A model generated the notes under the pieces. It saw only the letters and a program-made list of their open reading frames with translations. It searched no databases and was not told where the DNA came from. 64,000 nt of DNA from Treponema sp. (GTDB taxonomy: Bacteria > Spirochaetota > Spirochaetia > Treponematales > Breznakiellaceae): NCBI GenBank assembly GCA_009782555.1, contig WRIV01000002.1, positions 1-64,000 on the forward strand. The letters run 5' to 3'. Positions 9,988 to 19,024 of this stretch are shown piece by piece. The position numbers were made by a program, and so were the translations under genes. Numbering within the stretch: the first letter of the stretch is position 1; every line of letters starts with the position of its first letter.

Positions 9988-11220
9988 TTAAACTGATCCT
10001 GCCACAAAGGAAGCATCGGTATCGGTAAAGGGTTTTCCATAAAGATATTCAAAAAGGAAGCGCATATCTTCCGGCGCCATGTCGAGGAACCGGCAGCCGA
10101 AGTAACCCATGGAATTGTCCTTGTAACGCCGGACTATTTTTGCGGTGGCCCGAATATTCCGCCTGGGGGCGACAAGGCGGACCGCCAGTTCGCTGTCGGG
10201 GAGCAGGGCACTGGACAGCCCCGAATGGGGATAGGCAAAGAGCAGACCTGAAGCGCTGATATCCATGATCTTTCCTTCAAAGGGTTCGTTTTTGATCCGC
10301 CCTGAATTAAAATACCCGTTTATTTTTAGAGAATGGGCCAAAACCTTGGCAAATTGATAGAGAGTATCGATCATATTATAATCAAAGGGAAGTTTTCCTT
10401 CCTGGTTTATCCACACATGGATATACCCGATTACATATTCCTGAAACAAAACCGGCACCCAGGCATCTGAAAAAAAGCCCCCGTCAAATTTCTGTTTAAC
10501 AAAACGGCTAATCGCACTGTCCAGATACTGGGGATCCACCCCGGTACTTTCCAGATAACGGCGGAATATTTCTTCGGTGATAAGCCGTTTTTTCGGGTAT
10601 GGATCGGACTGGGGGAAATTTGCCAGCGTTGAAGGAAGATAAAGGCTCTTCCCCGTTTCCGCCACAATCCGTTCTTCGGTAGTGGCGGGTTTTACTTCCT
10701 TAAAAATCACCATTTTGTAACCCGATGCAAAACCCCGGATCCAGGCAGCCATCTGATCAATCAAACTCTGGAGGTTTCTGGGATCAACCTTATTCATCCA
10801 ATCGCCGATGTCGCCGCTTTCGTATTCCTGGACTTTGGGATAATGCAGGGAAAAACGGTCGCCTTGGAAGGTAAATTGAACTTTTAAATCTTCGGGGGTA
10901 CTAATCCGGGAATAGGAGCGATCCAAATTTTTAAAGAGATATTCCGGGGTCGGAGCGGTAATATGATCATCTTTGACAGCACTTACTTCTATAGAAAAAA
11001 TGATCACCTGGCCCTTGTAGTCAAACATCAGGTCCATTTTTTTCCGGGGTTTAAGACCCGCCACAGGACGGTCGGATTTAAAGTACACTTCGCTTTTTAC
11101 TGGTTTTTCCATGCGAAGAATATATTCGGTCCGGTCGCAGAGGTACATTACCGGAATTTGTTCGTCGTAAAGGGTTTTTAGTAAAAAATCTTTTTCTATG
11201 CGCTTAATCGGCGTCGCCAC
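9988..11220 (-). CDS. DUF1577-like/PilZ domain spirochaetal protein
   Basis: C-terminal FEGKIMDISASGLLFAYP PilZ-like motif with an N-terminal region resembling spirochaetal DUF1577 proteins. Confidence 0.7.
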   Translation of the reverse strand: MATPIKRIEKDFLLKTLYDEQIPVMYLCDRTEYILRMEKPVKSEVYFKSDRPVAGLKPRKKMDLMFDYKGQVIIFSIEVSAVKDDHITAPTPEYLFKNLDRSYSRISTPEDLKVQFTFQGDRFSLHYPKVQEYESGDIGDWMNKVDPRNLQSLIDQMAAWIRGFASGYKMVIFKEVKPATTEERIVAETGKSLYLPSTLANFPQSDPYPKKRLITEEIFRRYLESTGVDPQYLDSAISRFVKQKFDGGFFSDAWVPVLFQEYVIGYIHVWINQEGKLPFDYNMIDTLYQFAKVLAHSLKINGYFNSGRIKNEPFEGKIMDISASGLLFAYPHSGLSSALLPDSELAVRLVAPRRNIRATAKIVRRYKDNSMGYFGCRFLDMAPEDMRFLFEYLYGKPFTDTDASFVAGSV

Positions 11221-11228
11221 TGGTTTTC

Positions 11229-11810
11229 CTAAAAGAACCGTTCATAGGGGGCCATATCCGCCCCGCCGGGGCTGAATTTTCCTTCAGCCAGGCTGCGGGG
11301 ATTTTCCAAAAGCACATCATCCACCTGCCATGCCGGATTTTCTTCCCCTCTTTTTGCCGCTGATTCATCCCTCCTCAGGTACAGTTCACCGGTAATGCTT
11401 TTTTCCCTCCCCAGAAAACGGATCAGAAAAGAAACGCTGCCATCCGGCTCGATCTTGCCGCCGCCGACCCGCCAGTTTCTGGTTCCAATGCCGGAAAGGC
11501 TCTCTAAAGCAGAAAGCCGTTTTTGTTCGGGAAAAAACACTTCCTCTGTTTTTCCATTCCCTGCCGCGATGCTTGCCGTAAGGAGCCGCGCCTGCCGGTA
11601 CGATTCTTCCGGCGCATCGCAGCGGCCCAGGCGGCCGATCACATAATCCTGGGGAAAGCGCGGTTCTTCGCCATGCCGAGGCCGGCGCAGTTCCGGGGGA
11701 AGCGAAGAGGTTCCTCCGGTCCATATATTTGGCTCCGTAGTTTGAGCAACAAAGGGGCCGCAAATAAGTGTCAAAATGCCCAGCGAAAGGATTTTTTTGC
11801 TCAAACCCAT
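11229..11810 (-). CDS. Secreted/periplasmic hypothetical protein
   Basis: Internal start MGLSKKILSLGILTLICGPFVAQTT gives a signal peptide; the longer ORF would overlap the divergent gene. Confidence 0.6.
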   Translation of the reverse strand: MGLSKKILSLGILTLICGPFVAQTTEPNIWTGGTSSLPPELRRPRHGEEPRFPQDYVIGRLGRCDAPEESYRQARLLTASIAAGNGKTEEVFFPEQKRLSALESLSGIGTRNWRVGGGKIEPDGSVSFLIRFLGREKSITGELYLRRDESAAKRGEENPAWQVDDVLLENPRSLAEGKFSPGGADMAPYERFF

Positions 11811-11872
11811 ATATATATTGTAACAATCATGCCTTGAAAGGGCAACAGTATTCGCGTATACTGTCTTTTTAT

Positions 11873-13144
11873 ATGAAAGAGTCGGTTGTCTCTGCGTTAC
11901 AGCGGGGGTTTTCCGTTCCCATACGGGATCCTCTGTGGGGACATATTTATCTAACTCCGGCACTGGCATCCTTAACCGAATCGATCCCCTTTATGCGGCT
12001 TTGCAGGATATTTCAACTGGGCCCGGCCTATTGTGTTTATCCCGGCGCTACCCATACCAGAGCAAGCCATTCCATCGGCGTTTATCACCTGGCCCGGCGG
12101 CTCCTTATCAGCCTCTGCGAAAAAGGCGCTTCCTGGCTCAGCCCACGGGGAGCTCTTTCCTTTTTATGTGCCGCCCTGCTTCATGATCTGGGACATTTTC
12201 CTTATACTCATTCCCTTAAAGAACTGGCCCTGGAGGATCACGAAACCTTAAGCGCCGGAATCATCCTTTCCGAATCGGTAAAAAACCTTATCAATACAGC
12301 CGGGGGGGATCCGGAATTTACCGCCGCCATTATTGACAAAAAAAATGGCGGGAAGAATCACAATACCGAACTGCATTTTTACCGGCGTATCCTTTCTGGG
12401 GTTCTGGACCCGGACAAGCTGGATTATCTTAACCGGGACGCCCGGTATTGCGGAGTTCCCTACGGAGCCCAGGACGTGGATTTTATTTATTCCCGGCTCT
12501 TCCCTCATCCGGAGCGGGGCGTTGAGATCGATTCCCGGGGCATCCCAAGCGTGGAATCGATCCTTTTTTCCAAATATCTGATGTATCGCACCGTATACTG
12601 GCATCGGCAGGTCCGGGCCGCCACGGCGATGATCAAAAAAGCCTTATTGGCGGGATTGGAACAGCGGATTATCGCCGCCGAAGAACTTTATAATCTGGAT
12701 GATCAGGGGCTTTTTGCCCTTATGACGGCAAAACAAGAATCCTTTCCATCCTTTTCTCTGGCTATGAGAGTACGGGAGGGAAACCTTTATGCCGAATCGG
12801 CTTCTTTTTCCTACAGTGATGATGAAAAACATCTGGAATGTATTGAAAAGCGAAGAGTCCGGGAAGCGGCGCTGGCGGAAGAACTCAGCGGGGCTCTGGG
12901 AAAAACCATAGACGCCGATTCAATCATAATTGACGTGCCTGAACCGGTTTCTTTCGAAACGGATCTTTTTGTCCGGGATGAAAACTGTACCTTTGGAGAA
13001 AGTTCCAGTGCCTTTAAAAAAAGCGCCGTGGAAGCCTTTGTCCGTTCCCTTCGGACGGTAAGAATTTTTACCGCCAGTCCCCTGAATATCCCAAAAGGGA
13101 TTTTACAGAATTGTAAAAATGGGTTACACTTGAAAAAGGAGTAA
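11873..13144 (+). CDS. HD-domain phosphohydrolase (SAMHD1/dNTPase-like family)
   Basis: ATHTRASHSIGVYHLARR...ALLHDLGHFPYTHSLK...DHE; ATG at 11873 avoids overlap with the divergent gene. Confidence 0.82.
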   Translation: MKESVVSALQRGFSVPIRDPLWGHIYLTPALASLTESIPFMRLCRIFQLGPAYCVYPGATHTRASHSIGVYHLARRLLISLCEKGASWLSPRGALSFLCAALLHDLGHFPYTHSLKELALEDHETLSAGIILSESVKNLINTAGGDPEFTAAIIDKKNGGKNHNTELHFYRRILSGVLDPDKLDYLNRDARYCGVPYGAQDVDFIYSRLFPHPERGVEIDSRGIPSVESILFSKYLMYRTVYWHRQVRAATAMIKKALLAGLEQRIIAAEELYNLDDQGLFALMTAKQESFPSFSLAMRVREGNLYAESASFSYSDDEKHLECIEKRRVREAALAEELSGALGKTIDADSIIIDVPEPVSFETDLFVRDENCTFGESSSAFKKSAVEAFVRSLRTVRIFTASPLNIPKGILQNCKNGLHLKKE

Positions 13145-13146
13145 AC

Positions 13147-13866
13147 ATGGATATTCACAACACCACAGAAGATCTGGTTATAGCAGAAGTAACCGCCATT
13201 TGTGATTCTCTGGAAACAGATAAAAACCAAGGCAGAATATGCACCTGCAGCCAGTGCAGACAGGATGCGGCCTGCTATGTACTGAATCGTATTGAACCTC
13301 ACTATGTAGTTTCTCACCGGGGGATGTCCAGGGTTAACCAGGATACAGGCAGCCAGAGCCGGGTGGACTTGACCGCCCTGGCCTACGAAGGAATCAAGCG
13401 GGTAAGCCACAACCAGCGCCCATATTTTGACCATACAAATTCAAAAACTGATATCCCCATGGATACTCCGGTTTTCAATATACCCACTATCATGGGCCGG
13501 GTCTTTAACGGTCAAAACTTTTCCCCCATGTCGGATATTTCCGTAGAATTGCGGCAGAACGGAAAACTGGCGGCAATGAAAGACAAAAACTGGCAAAATC
13601 CCTATATCCTGATTTCCAGCACCGGCGGAACCTTTACTTTTTTACCCAGGACAATGGCAGCGGAAGCAACCGGGGTCCGCTGTAGTTTTGAATATACCAT
13701 CAAAATTGCCGCCTCTGACTTTGCTGAATTAAACCATGTATTTTCGATACCCGTGATAAGCGAACTTGCCGGCCTTCGTACGCCCCTGTCCAGAACCTTT
13801 AAACTGCCGGACCTTTATCTCTTTTCTGCCGGAGAAGAAAAAGATCAACGTGTCATTACCGAATAA
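13147..13866 (+). CDS. ComFB-like domain protein with additional C-terminal domain
   Basis: N-terminal CTCSQCRQDAACYVLNRIEPHYVVSHRG resembles late competence protein ComFB; about 130 further residues. Confidence 0.7.
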   Translation: MDIHNTTEDLVIAEVTAICDSLETDKNQGRICTCSQCRQDAACYVLNRIEPHYVVSHRGMSRVNQDTGSQSRVDLTALAYEGIKRVSHNQRPYFDHTNSKTDIPMDTPVFNIPTIMGRVFNGQNFSPMSDISVELRQNGKLAAMKDKNWQNPYILISSTGGTFTFLPRTMAAEATGVRCSFEYTIKIAASDFAELNHVFSIPVISELAGLRTPLSRTFKLPDLYLFSAGEEKDQRVITE

Positions 13867-13877
13867 GGTTTTCCGAA

Positions 13878-14891
13878 TTGCCGTATAAAGCTGCCATTGT
13901 TGGTTTAGGCCGCATCGGCAGCCTCCTGGAAGAAGACCCCCTAAGGGAAAAACCCTGTACTCATGCGGGATCAATCACAGCAAATCCCGGCCTCATCCTC
14001 TGCGCCGGTACCGACATCGAAGAAGAACGGCGTCGGCTTTTTTCAGAAAGATGGGGCGTGCCGGTTTATAGAGATGCCGAAACCATGCTTGAAAAAGAGC
14101 GGCCCAAAATTCTCCACATCGCCACCCATCCCGATTCGCACTGGCGATATTGTTCCCTGGCCGCCCGGTACGGGGTTTCCGTTGCGGTCTGCGAGAAACC
14201 TCTGGCGGATACCCTGGGGGAAGCCAAGAAGATCGCAGCCCTTCACGAATCGGGAACAATTACCGTTATCACCAACCACGAACGGCGGTATGCTGCCGAT
14301 TATGCTTTGACTCAGAAGATCCTGGCGGATGGCGAACGGCTTGGTCCAATAGCCGGAGTAAGGGGAACCCTCTATGTGGGAAAAACCCGCCGGCTTCTGG
14401 ATGTACTTTGGCATGACGGTACTCATCTCGCCGATGCCGCCATGTTTCTTACCGGAGCAATACTGAAACACCGAAAAACCCTTGGCAGCAGCCTAAAGGA
14501 TTGCAGCGGCACAGCCTATCTTGAGGGATCTCTGGAAAAATCCGCCGTTCCGGCTGCCAGCCCCATCCCCTTCCTTTTGGAATTAGGATCGGGCCGGGAT
14601 CATCTGGTCTTTGAACTGGAATTTTCCTGCGAGCGGGGAAAACTTAAAATAGGCAACGGTATTTTTGAGATTTGGGAAAGCAAGGAAAGCCCCTATGCGG
14701 AAGGATTCAAATCCCTTAAAAAATGTGAAGAAGGATTTGGGGAACCAACAGGATATTTTAGCAATATGGCCGCAGATGCCCTGGCCTGCGCCAAGCATTG
14801 CCATGGAAATGCACACCGGTTTCCCCTTTCCAGTGCCGTTGACGGTCTGAGGGTTATTCAATATCTCCGTTCAATCAGGGCATGGCGTTAG
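13878..14891 (+). CDS. Gfo/Idh/MocA family oxidoreductase
   Basis: YKAAIVGLGRIGSLLEED Rossmann motif; AVCEKPLADTLGEAKKIA (EKP motif). Confidence 0.87.
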   Translation: MPYKAAIVGLGRIGSLLEEDPLREKPCTHAGSITANPGLILCAGTDIEEERRRLFSERWGVPVYRDAETMLEKERPKILHIATHPDSHWRYCSLAARYGVSVAVCEKPLADTLGEAKKIAALHESGTITVITNHERRYAADYALTQKILADGERLGPIAGVRGTLYVGKTRRLLDVLWHDGTHLADAAMFLTGAILKHRKTLGSSLKDCSGTAYLEGSLEKSAVPAASPIPFLLELGSGRDHLVFELEFSCERGKLKIGNGIFEIWESKESPYAEGFKSLKKCEEGFGEPTGYFSNMAADALACAKHCHGNAHRFPLSSAVDGLRVIQYLRSIRAWR

Positions 14892-14916
14892 TTATCAGCC
14901 TACCCGCAAAACCAGC

Positions 14917-15840
14917 TTATTCCGGTTCCCACAGCCAGGTTGAAAGATAACGATCACCGGCATCGGGCAGAATCGCCACAATGGTCTTGCCCCTGTTTTC
15001 CGGACGCTTTGCAACGGTCAGCGCCGCTTCAAGGGCGGAACCGGAAGAGATGCCGGCAAAAATTCCCTCTTCCCTGGCAAGGCGCAGCGCCGTAGTTCCG
15101 GCCTTTACTTCATCGGTCTCGTAAATTTCGTCGATAAGTGACGGATCATACACATCTGGCTGAAAGCCCGATCCAATACCCTGAATTTTGTGGGGTCCTC
15201 CCTGACCGCCGCTCAGCACCGGCGACAGGGAAGGTTCCACGGCTATCACCTTTACACAGGGCTTTTTTGACTTGAGAAATCTTCCCGCCCCGGTTAAAGT
15301 TCCCCCGGTTCCCACGCCGCCGACCAGAATATCAATCTGTCCGCCGGTGTCGTTCCAAATTTCAGGCCCGGTAGTTTTTTCGTGTACCGCAGGGTTGGCG
15401 GGGTTGTTGAATTGCTGGGGAATAAATGAGTTAGGCGTAACCGCTGCAAGCTCTTCGGCTCGGTCAATCGCCCCCTGCATTCCTTTTTTCCCTTCGGTCA
15501 GTTCCAGTTCCGCACCCAGTGCCTTCAGGAGTTTCCGGCGTTCAACGCTCATCGTTTCCGGCATGGTAAGGATCAGCCGGTAACTTTTAACCGCCGACAC
15601 AAAGGCCAGCCCTATGCCGGTATTACCGCTGGTTGGTTCGATGATCACCGTCCCCTTTTGCAGTTTGCCTTCTTTCTCCGCTGCTTCGATCATCGCCAGG
15701 GCGATGCGGTCCTTGATGCTGTGCAGGGGGTTAAAACTTTCCAGTTTTACATACACTGCCGCCGGGCCTTCGTTGAGTTTATTGATCTTAACCAGCGGCG
15801 TGTTCCCGATCAGATCGGTGATTTTTTCCACTAACGCCAT
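14917..15840 (-). CDS. cysK: Cysteine synthase A (O-acetylserine sulfhydrylase)
   Basis: GNTPLVKINKL, SIKDRIALAMIE, PTSGNTGIGLAFV, GVGTGGTLTGAGRFLK. Confidence 0.93.
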   Translation of the reverse strand: MALVEKITDLIGNTPLVKINKLNEGPAAVYVKLESFNPLHSIKDRIALAMIEAAEKEGKLQKGTVIIEPTSGNTGIGLAFVSAVKSYRLILTMPETMSVERRKLLKALGAELELTEGKKGMQGAIDRAEELAAVTPNSFIPQQFNNPANPAVHEKTTGPEIWNDTGGQIDILVGGVGTGGTLTGAGRFLKSKKPCVKVIAVEPSLSPVLSGGQGGPHKIQGIGSGFQPDVYDPSLIDEIYETDEVKAGTTALRLAREEGIFAGISSGSALEAALTVAKRPENRGKTIVAILPDAGDRYLSTWLWEPE

Positions 15841-15849
15841 TATTCTTCC

Positions 15850-17136
15850 TTACTTTAGAGCTTCAAATGCCTGTTTTAAATCCTCCAGAATATCATCAAT
15901 ATGTTCGGTACCGATAGAAAGCCGGATCGTGTTGGGTTTAATACCGCATTCCAAAAGTTCCTTTTCATCGATTTGAGAATGTGTAGTAGAAGCCGGATGG
16001 GTAACAATTGATTTTAGATCCGCCAGATTTGAAATAAGCGAAAAAAGCCTAAGTTCTTCGGAAAAACGCTTGGCCTTTTCCATATCTCCCTTGATATCAA
16101 AGGTAAAGACAGATCCGGCACCATTCGGAAAATACCGTTTGTAAAGATTGTGATCACTGTGATCGCTCATAGAAGGATGGTTCAGTTTTTCTACCTGGGG
16201 GTGGTTTTTAAGAAATTCCACAGTCTTAAGGGCATTAAAGATATGCCTTTCCATACGGAGCGAGAGGGTTTCAACTCCCTGTAGAAAAAGAAAGGCATTA
16301 AAGGGGGAAAGACAGGCGCCTGTATCCCTAAGTAAGGTAGTCCGCGCTTTTACAATGTAAGCAAGGTTTTTTGCCGTTTCAGTAAAAACAATGCCGTGAT
16401 AACTTGGATTGGGCTTCGACAGGCCGGGGAATTTATCGTTTTGAGCCCAGTCAAAACTGCCGCCGTCAATTATTACACCGCCAATGGAGTTGCTGTTGCC
16501 GTTGATAAACTTGCTTGCCGAATGGATGACAATATCGGCGCCGTAATCAATTGGCGTTAACAGAAACGGTGTAGCTATGGTATTGTCCGCGATAAGGGGG
16601 ATTCCGTGTTTGTGGGCAATGGCCGCTGCAGCTTCGATATCTATAATGGTACAATTGGGATTATCCATGGTTTCAAAAAATATTGCCTTCGTATTGGGTT
16701 TTATAGCTTTTTCAAAATTGTCCGGATCGCCGCCCGTTACAAAGGTTACTTCTATGCCCATATCTTTGAAAGTGTTGGCAAAAAGATTATATGTACCGCC
16801 ATAGACATATTTGGCGCTGACAATATGATCTCCGTTCCGGGCGATGTTCAAAATCGCGCAGGAGGTTGCAGCCTGGCCGGAGGCGAGCGCAAGGGCACCA
16901 ACGCCTTTTTCCAGGGCGGCCATACGCTGTTCAAATACATCGCATGTGGGATTGGTAATCCTTGTATAGATATTTCCCGGTTCAGTTAATGAAAAACGAT
17001 CCGCCGCGGCTTTGGAATTGGGATATACAAAAGATGTTGTCTGGTAGATAGGTACTGCACACGCGTCTGTGGCAGGATCCGGTTCCTGTCCGGCGTGTAC
17101 CTGAAGTGTTTCAAACCGGTAATTTTTCACTGTCAT
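15850..17136 (-). CDS. metY: O-acetylhomoserine aminocarboxypropyltransferase/sulfhydrylase
   Basis: ETLQVHAGQEPDPATDACAVPIYQTTSFVY; Cys/Met metabolism PLP-enzyme pattern, PLP Lys in IHSASKFINGN. Confidence 0.92.
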   Translation of the reverse strand: MTVKNYRFETLQVHAGQEPDPATDACAVPIYQTTSFVYPNSKAAADRFSLTEPGNIYTRITNPTCDVFEQRMAALEKGVGALALASGQAATSCAILNIARNGDHIVSAKYVYGGTYNLFANTFKDMGIEVTFVTGGDPDNFEKAIKPNTKAIFFETMDNPNCTIIDIEAAAAIAHKHGIPLIADNTIATPFLLTPIDYGADIVIHSASKFINGNSNSIGGVIIDGGSFDWAQNDKFPGLSKPNPSYHGIVFTETAKNLAYIVKARTTLLRDTGACLSPFNAFLFLQGVETLSLRMERHIFNALKTVEFLKNHPQVEKLNHPSMSDHSDHNLYKRYFPNGAGSVFTFDIKGDMEKAKRFSEELRLFSLISNLADLKSIVTHPASTTHSQIDEKELLECGIKPNTIRLSIGTEHIDDILEDLKQAFEALK

Positions 17137-17155
17137 GGCAACTCCTTAAAAAAAA

Positions 17156-17569
17156 TTAATGATATGTATTATTTTTAGCTTTTTTTGAATTATGGATTTC
17201 TTTTTTCCACTCTTCTATATGATTTTTTATTGCAAAAAAACTTTTTTCGCTCATGGCGTGTTCCATTTTACAGGCATCCTGTACCGCTGTTTTTTTATCG
17301 ACCCCCAAATAAATAAGCCAGTCGGAAATGGCCACATGCCTTTCGTACATCGTACCTGCAATTTTCTGCCCTTCTCCGGTCAAGGTAATATAACCGGCGG
17401 CATCCATAATAACATACCCCTTTGAACGAAGGTTTTTCATGGCAACGCTTACGCTTGGCTTTGAGTATTCAAGTTCATTGACAATATCAATTGAACGGAC
17501 AGGACTTCCCTTTAGGCTTAACACCAGGATTGTTTCCAGATAGTTTTCAGCTGATTCATGGATTTTCAA
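17156..17569 (-). CDS. DtxR/MntR family metal-dependent transcriptional regulator
   Basis: MKIHESAENYLETILVLSLKGSPVRSIDIVNELEYSKPSVSVAMKNLRSKGYVIMDAAGYITLTGEGQ winged-helix; C-terminal metal-binding/dimerisation segment. Confidence 0.87.
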   Translation of the reverse strand: MKIHESAENYLETILVLSLKGSPVRSIDIVNELEYSKPSVSVAMKNLRSKGYVIMDAAGYITLTGEGQKIAGTMYERHVAISDWLIYLGVDKKTAVQDACKMEHAMSEKSFFAIKNHIEEWKKEIHNSKKAKNNTYH

Positions 17570-17599
17570 CAGCTTAACTCCCTTTGAACCCCGATATTC

Positions 17600-17631
17600 T
17601 TTGTGTATATCATGCTGCTAGTATACACAAA
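17600..17631. promoter_or_regulatory. Perfect inverted repeat TTTGTGTATA-N12-TATACACAAA upstream of the DtxR-like gene; putative operator
   Basis: 10-bp arms at 17600-17609 and 17622-17631; a minus-strand TTGGTA-N18-TATACT promoter-like match places its -10 in one arm. Confidence 0.65.
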
Positions 17632-17690
17632 AATACTATTCTATACCAACGCTGCACGATGCCGCTGTTGCAAAAGAGATTATTTTCCCC

Positions 17691-17719
17691 TTGACAAACA
17701 AATTATGATAGACTAACTT
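17691..17719 (+). promoter_or_regulatory. Putative sigma-70 promoter of the decayed feo locus (TTGACA-N17-TAACTT)
   Basis: TTGACA 17691-17696, TAACTT 17714-17719. Confidence 0.4.
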
Positions 17720-17744
17720 GTAGTTAGCCATTGCTAACTACAAG
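17717..17744. promoter_or_regulatory. Perfect 28-bp palindrome CTTGTAGTTAGC-CATT-GCTAACTACAAG; putative DtxR-family operator
   Basis: 12-bp perfect arms; TTAGC/GCTAA core resembles DtxR/IdeR-type boxes; overlaps the feoA ribosome-binding region. Confidence 0.7.
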
Positions 17745-17752
17745 GGGCAAAA

Positions 17753-17965
17753 ATGCCCCTGAAAGACCTGGAAATAGGCAAAAGCGGCATCGTTTTGACC
17801 ATAGACGGCGAAAAGCCCCTCCGACGGAGACTTCTGGAAATGGAGATCACGCCCCGTACAATCGTAACGGTAAAAAAACTGCTCCCCTGGGGAACCCCAT
17901 AGATTTGCTGCTCAGAGGTTATGTCCTGCCCCTGCGCCTGGAAGACGCAGAAAAAATCACCATAA
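17753..17965 (+). pseudogene. feoA: feoA ferrous iron transport protein A, frameshifted
   Basis: MPLKDLEIGKSGIVLTIDGEKPLRRRLLEMEITPRTIVTVKK, then a frame change at an A7 run into APLGNPIDLLLRGYVLPLRLEDAEKITIKE. Confidence 0.75.
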
Positions 17966-17975
17966 AGGAAATATT

Positions 17976-19024
17976 ATGGTTTTCACCTTTGGGGGAAACC
18001 ATAACAGCGGTAAAACCGCCCTATTCAACCAGCTTGCCGGTTCAAACCAGTATGTGGGAAATTTCCCCTGTGTTACGGTCGGCCAAAAAACCGGGGAAAT
18101 CACCGGTTGCAAGGATCTATCCATCGTTGACCTCCCCGGTATCTATTCCCTCACTCCCTATACCAGCGAAGAAATCCTGGCCCGCGATTTTTTGCTCAAG
18201 CGCTGTTCACCGGGCCATTCACGCGTAGCCCGCCTTGTCGAAGACCGTGCCCAAAAATGGGAATTCCCATGCGGTTTGCGGCCACAAGGCTCGTCGAGGG
18301 AGATGACTCATTCAAAAGATCCTTTCCCTTGGCAAAAACGAAACTAAAACCATTGAGCACTCCGTAAAAGAAATGGAAACAGAGTTAAACACCGATCGCG
18401 AGGCGGCCATGGCGAATATGCACTATCAATTTATCGAAGAAATTTGCAAAAAATGCGTAGGACAAGCCCCTGCAAAAAATCGGGCTTTCCGGGCGCAGCT
18501 TTGTGCCGATGCTCATGGGTTTCGGCTGTACCGTCCCGGCGATAATGGCGGCGAGGACCCTTGCCAGCGGACATGATAAAAAGATGTCTATTTTCTAAAC
18601 GCCTTTATGAGTTGCAGCGCCAATCTCTCCATTTGCGCCTTGTTTACCGCTGTTTTTTTCCGGAATATCCATCGCTGGTGATGATAACCCTTTATATGAT
18701 GGGAATTGTTTTCGGCATTTTTATTCCCCTGGGTTTTTCCGACCGGCGGGTTCTACGGCGCTTATTACCGGCTTTACTGCAAAAGAAGCGGTTGTAAGCA
18801 CCCTGGCGGTATTAACCAATTCATGCGCTGCAAAGCTGGGAGCCAATCTGCATACCATGTTTTCTCCGTTAATCGCTGCAAGTTTTTTGGTCTTTACCCT
18901 GTTATATACCCCCTGCGCTGCGGCGGTATCAACGGTTAAGCGCTAACTTGGCAGTATCAAGGGCGTTTTTTGTCGTCCTGTACCAAAGTGGTATCGCCTG
19001 GCTTGCCGTCTTTTGCATATATTA
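17976..19024 (+). pseudogene. feoB: feoB ferrous iron transport protein B, shortened and multiply frameshifted
   Basis: Fragments in order across frames: GGNHNSGKTALFNQLAGSNQYVGNFPC, IVDLPGIYSLTPYTSEE, MGFGCTVPAIMAARTLASG, ITGFTAKEAVVSTLAVL, FFVVLYQSGIAWLAVFCIY; only about 1.05 kb in total. Confidence 0.85.

Noticed and set aside
9610-9991. Small ORFs 9610-9936 and 9767-9991
   Set aside because: They lie in the MBL gene end and the foldback element; no domain signal, likely spurious
18373-18939. Separate short ORFs 18373-18576, 18561-18797 and 18706-18939
   Set aside because: They are out-of-frame or in-frame pieces of the decayed feoB, not independent genes
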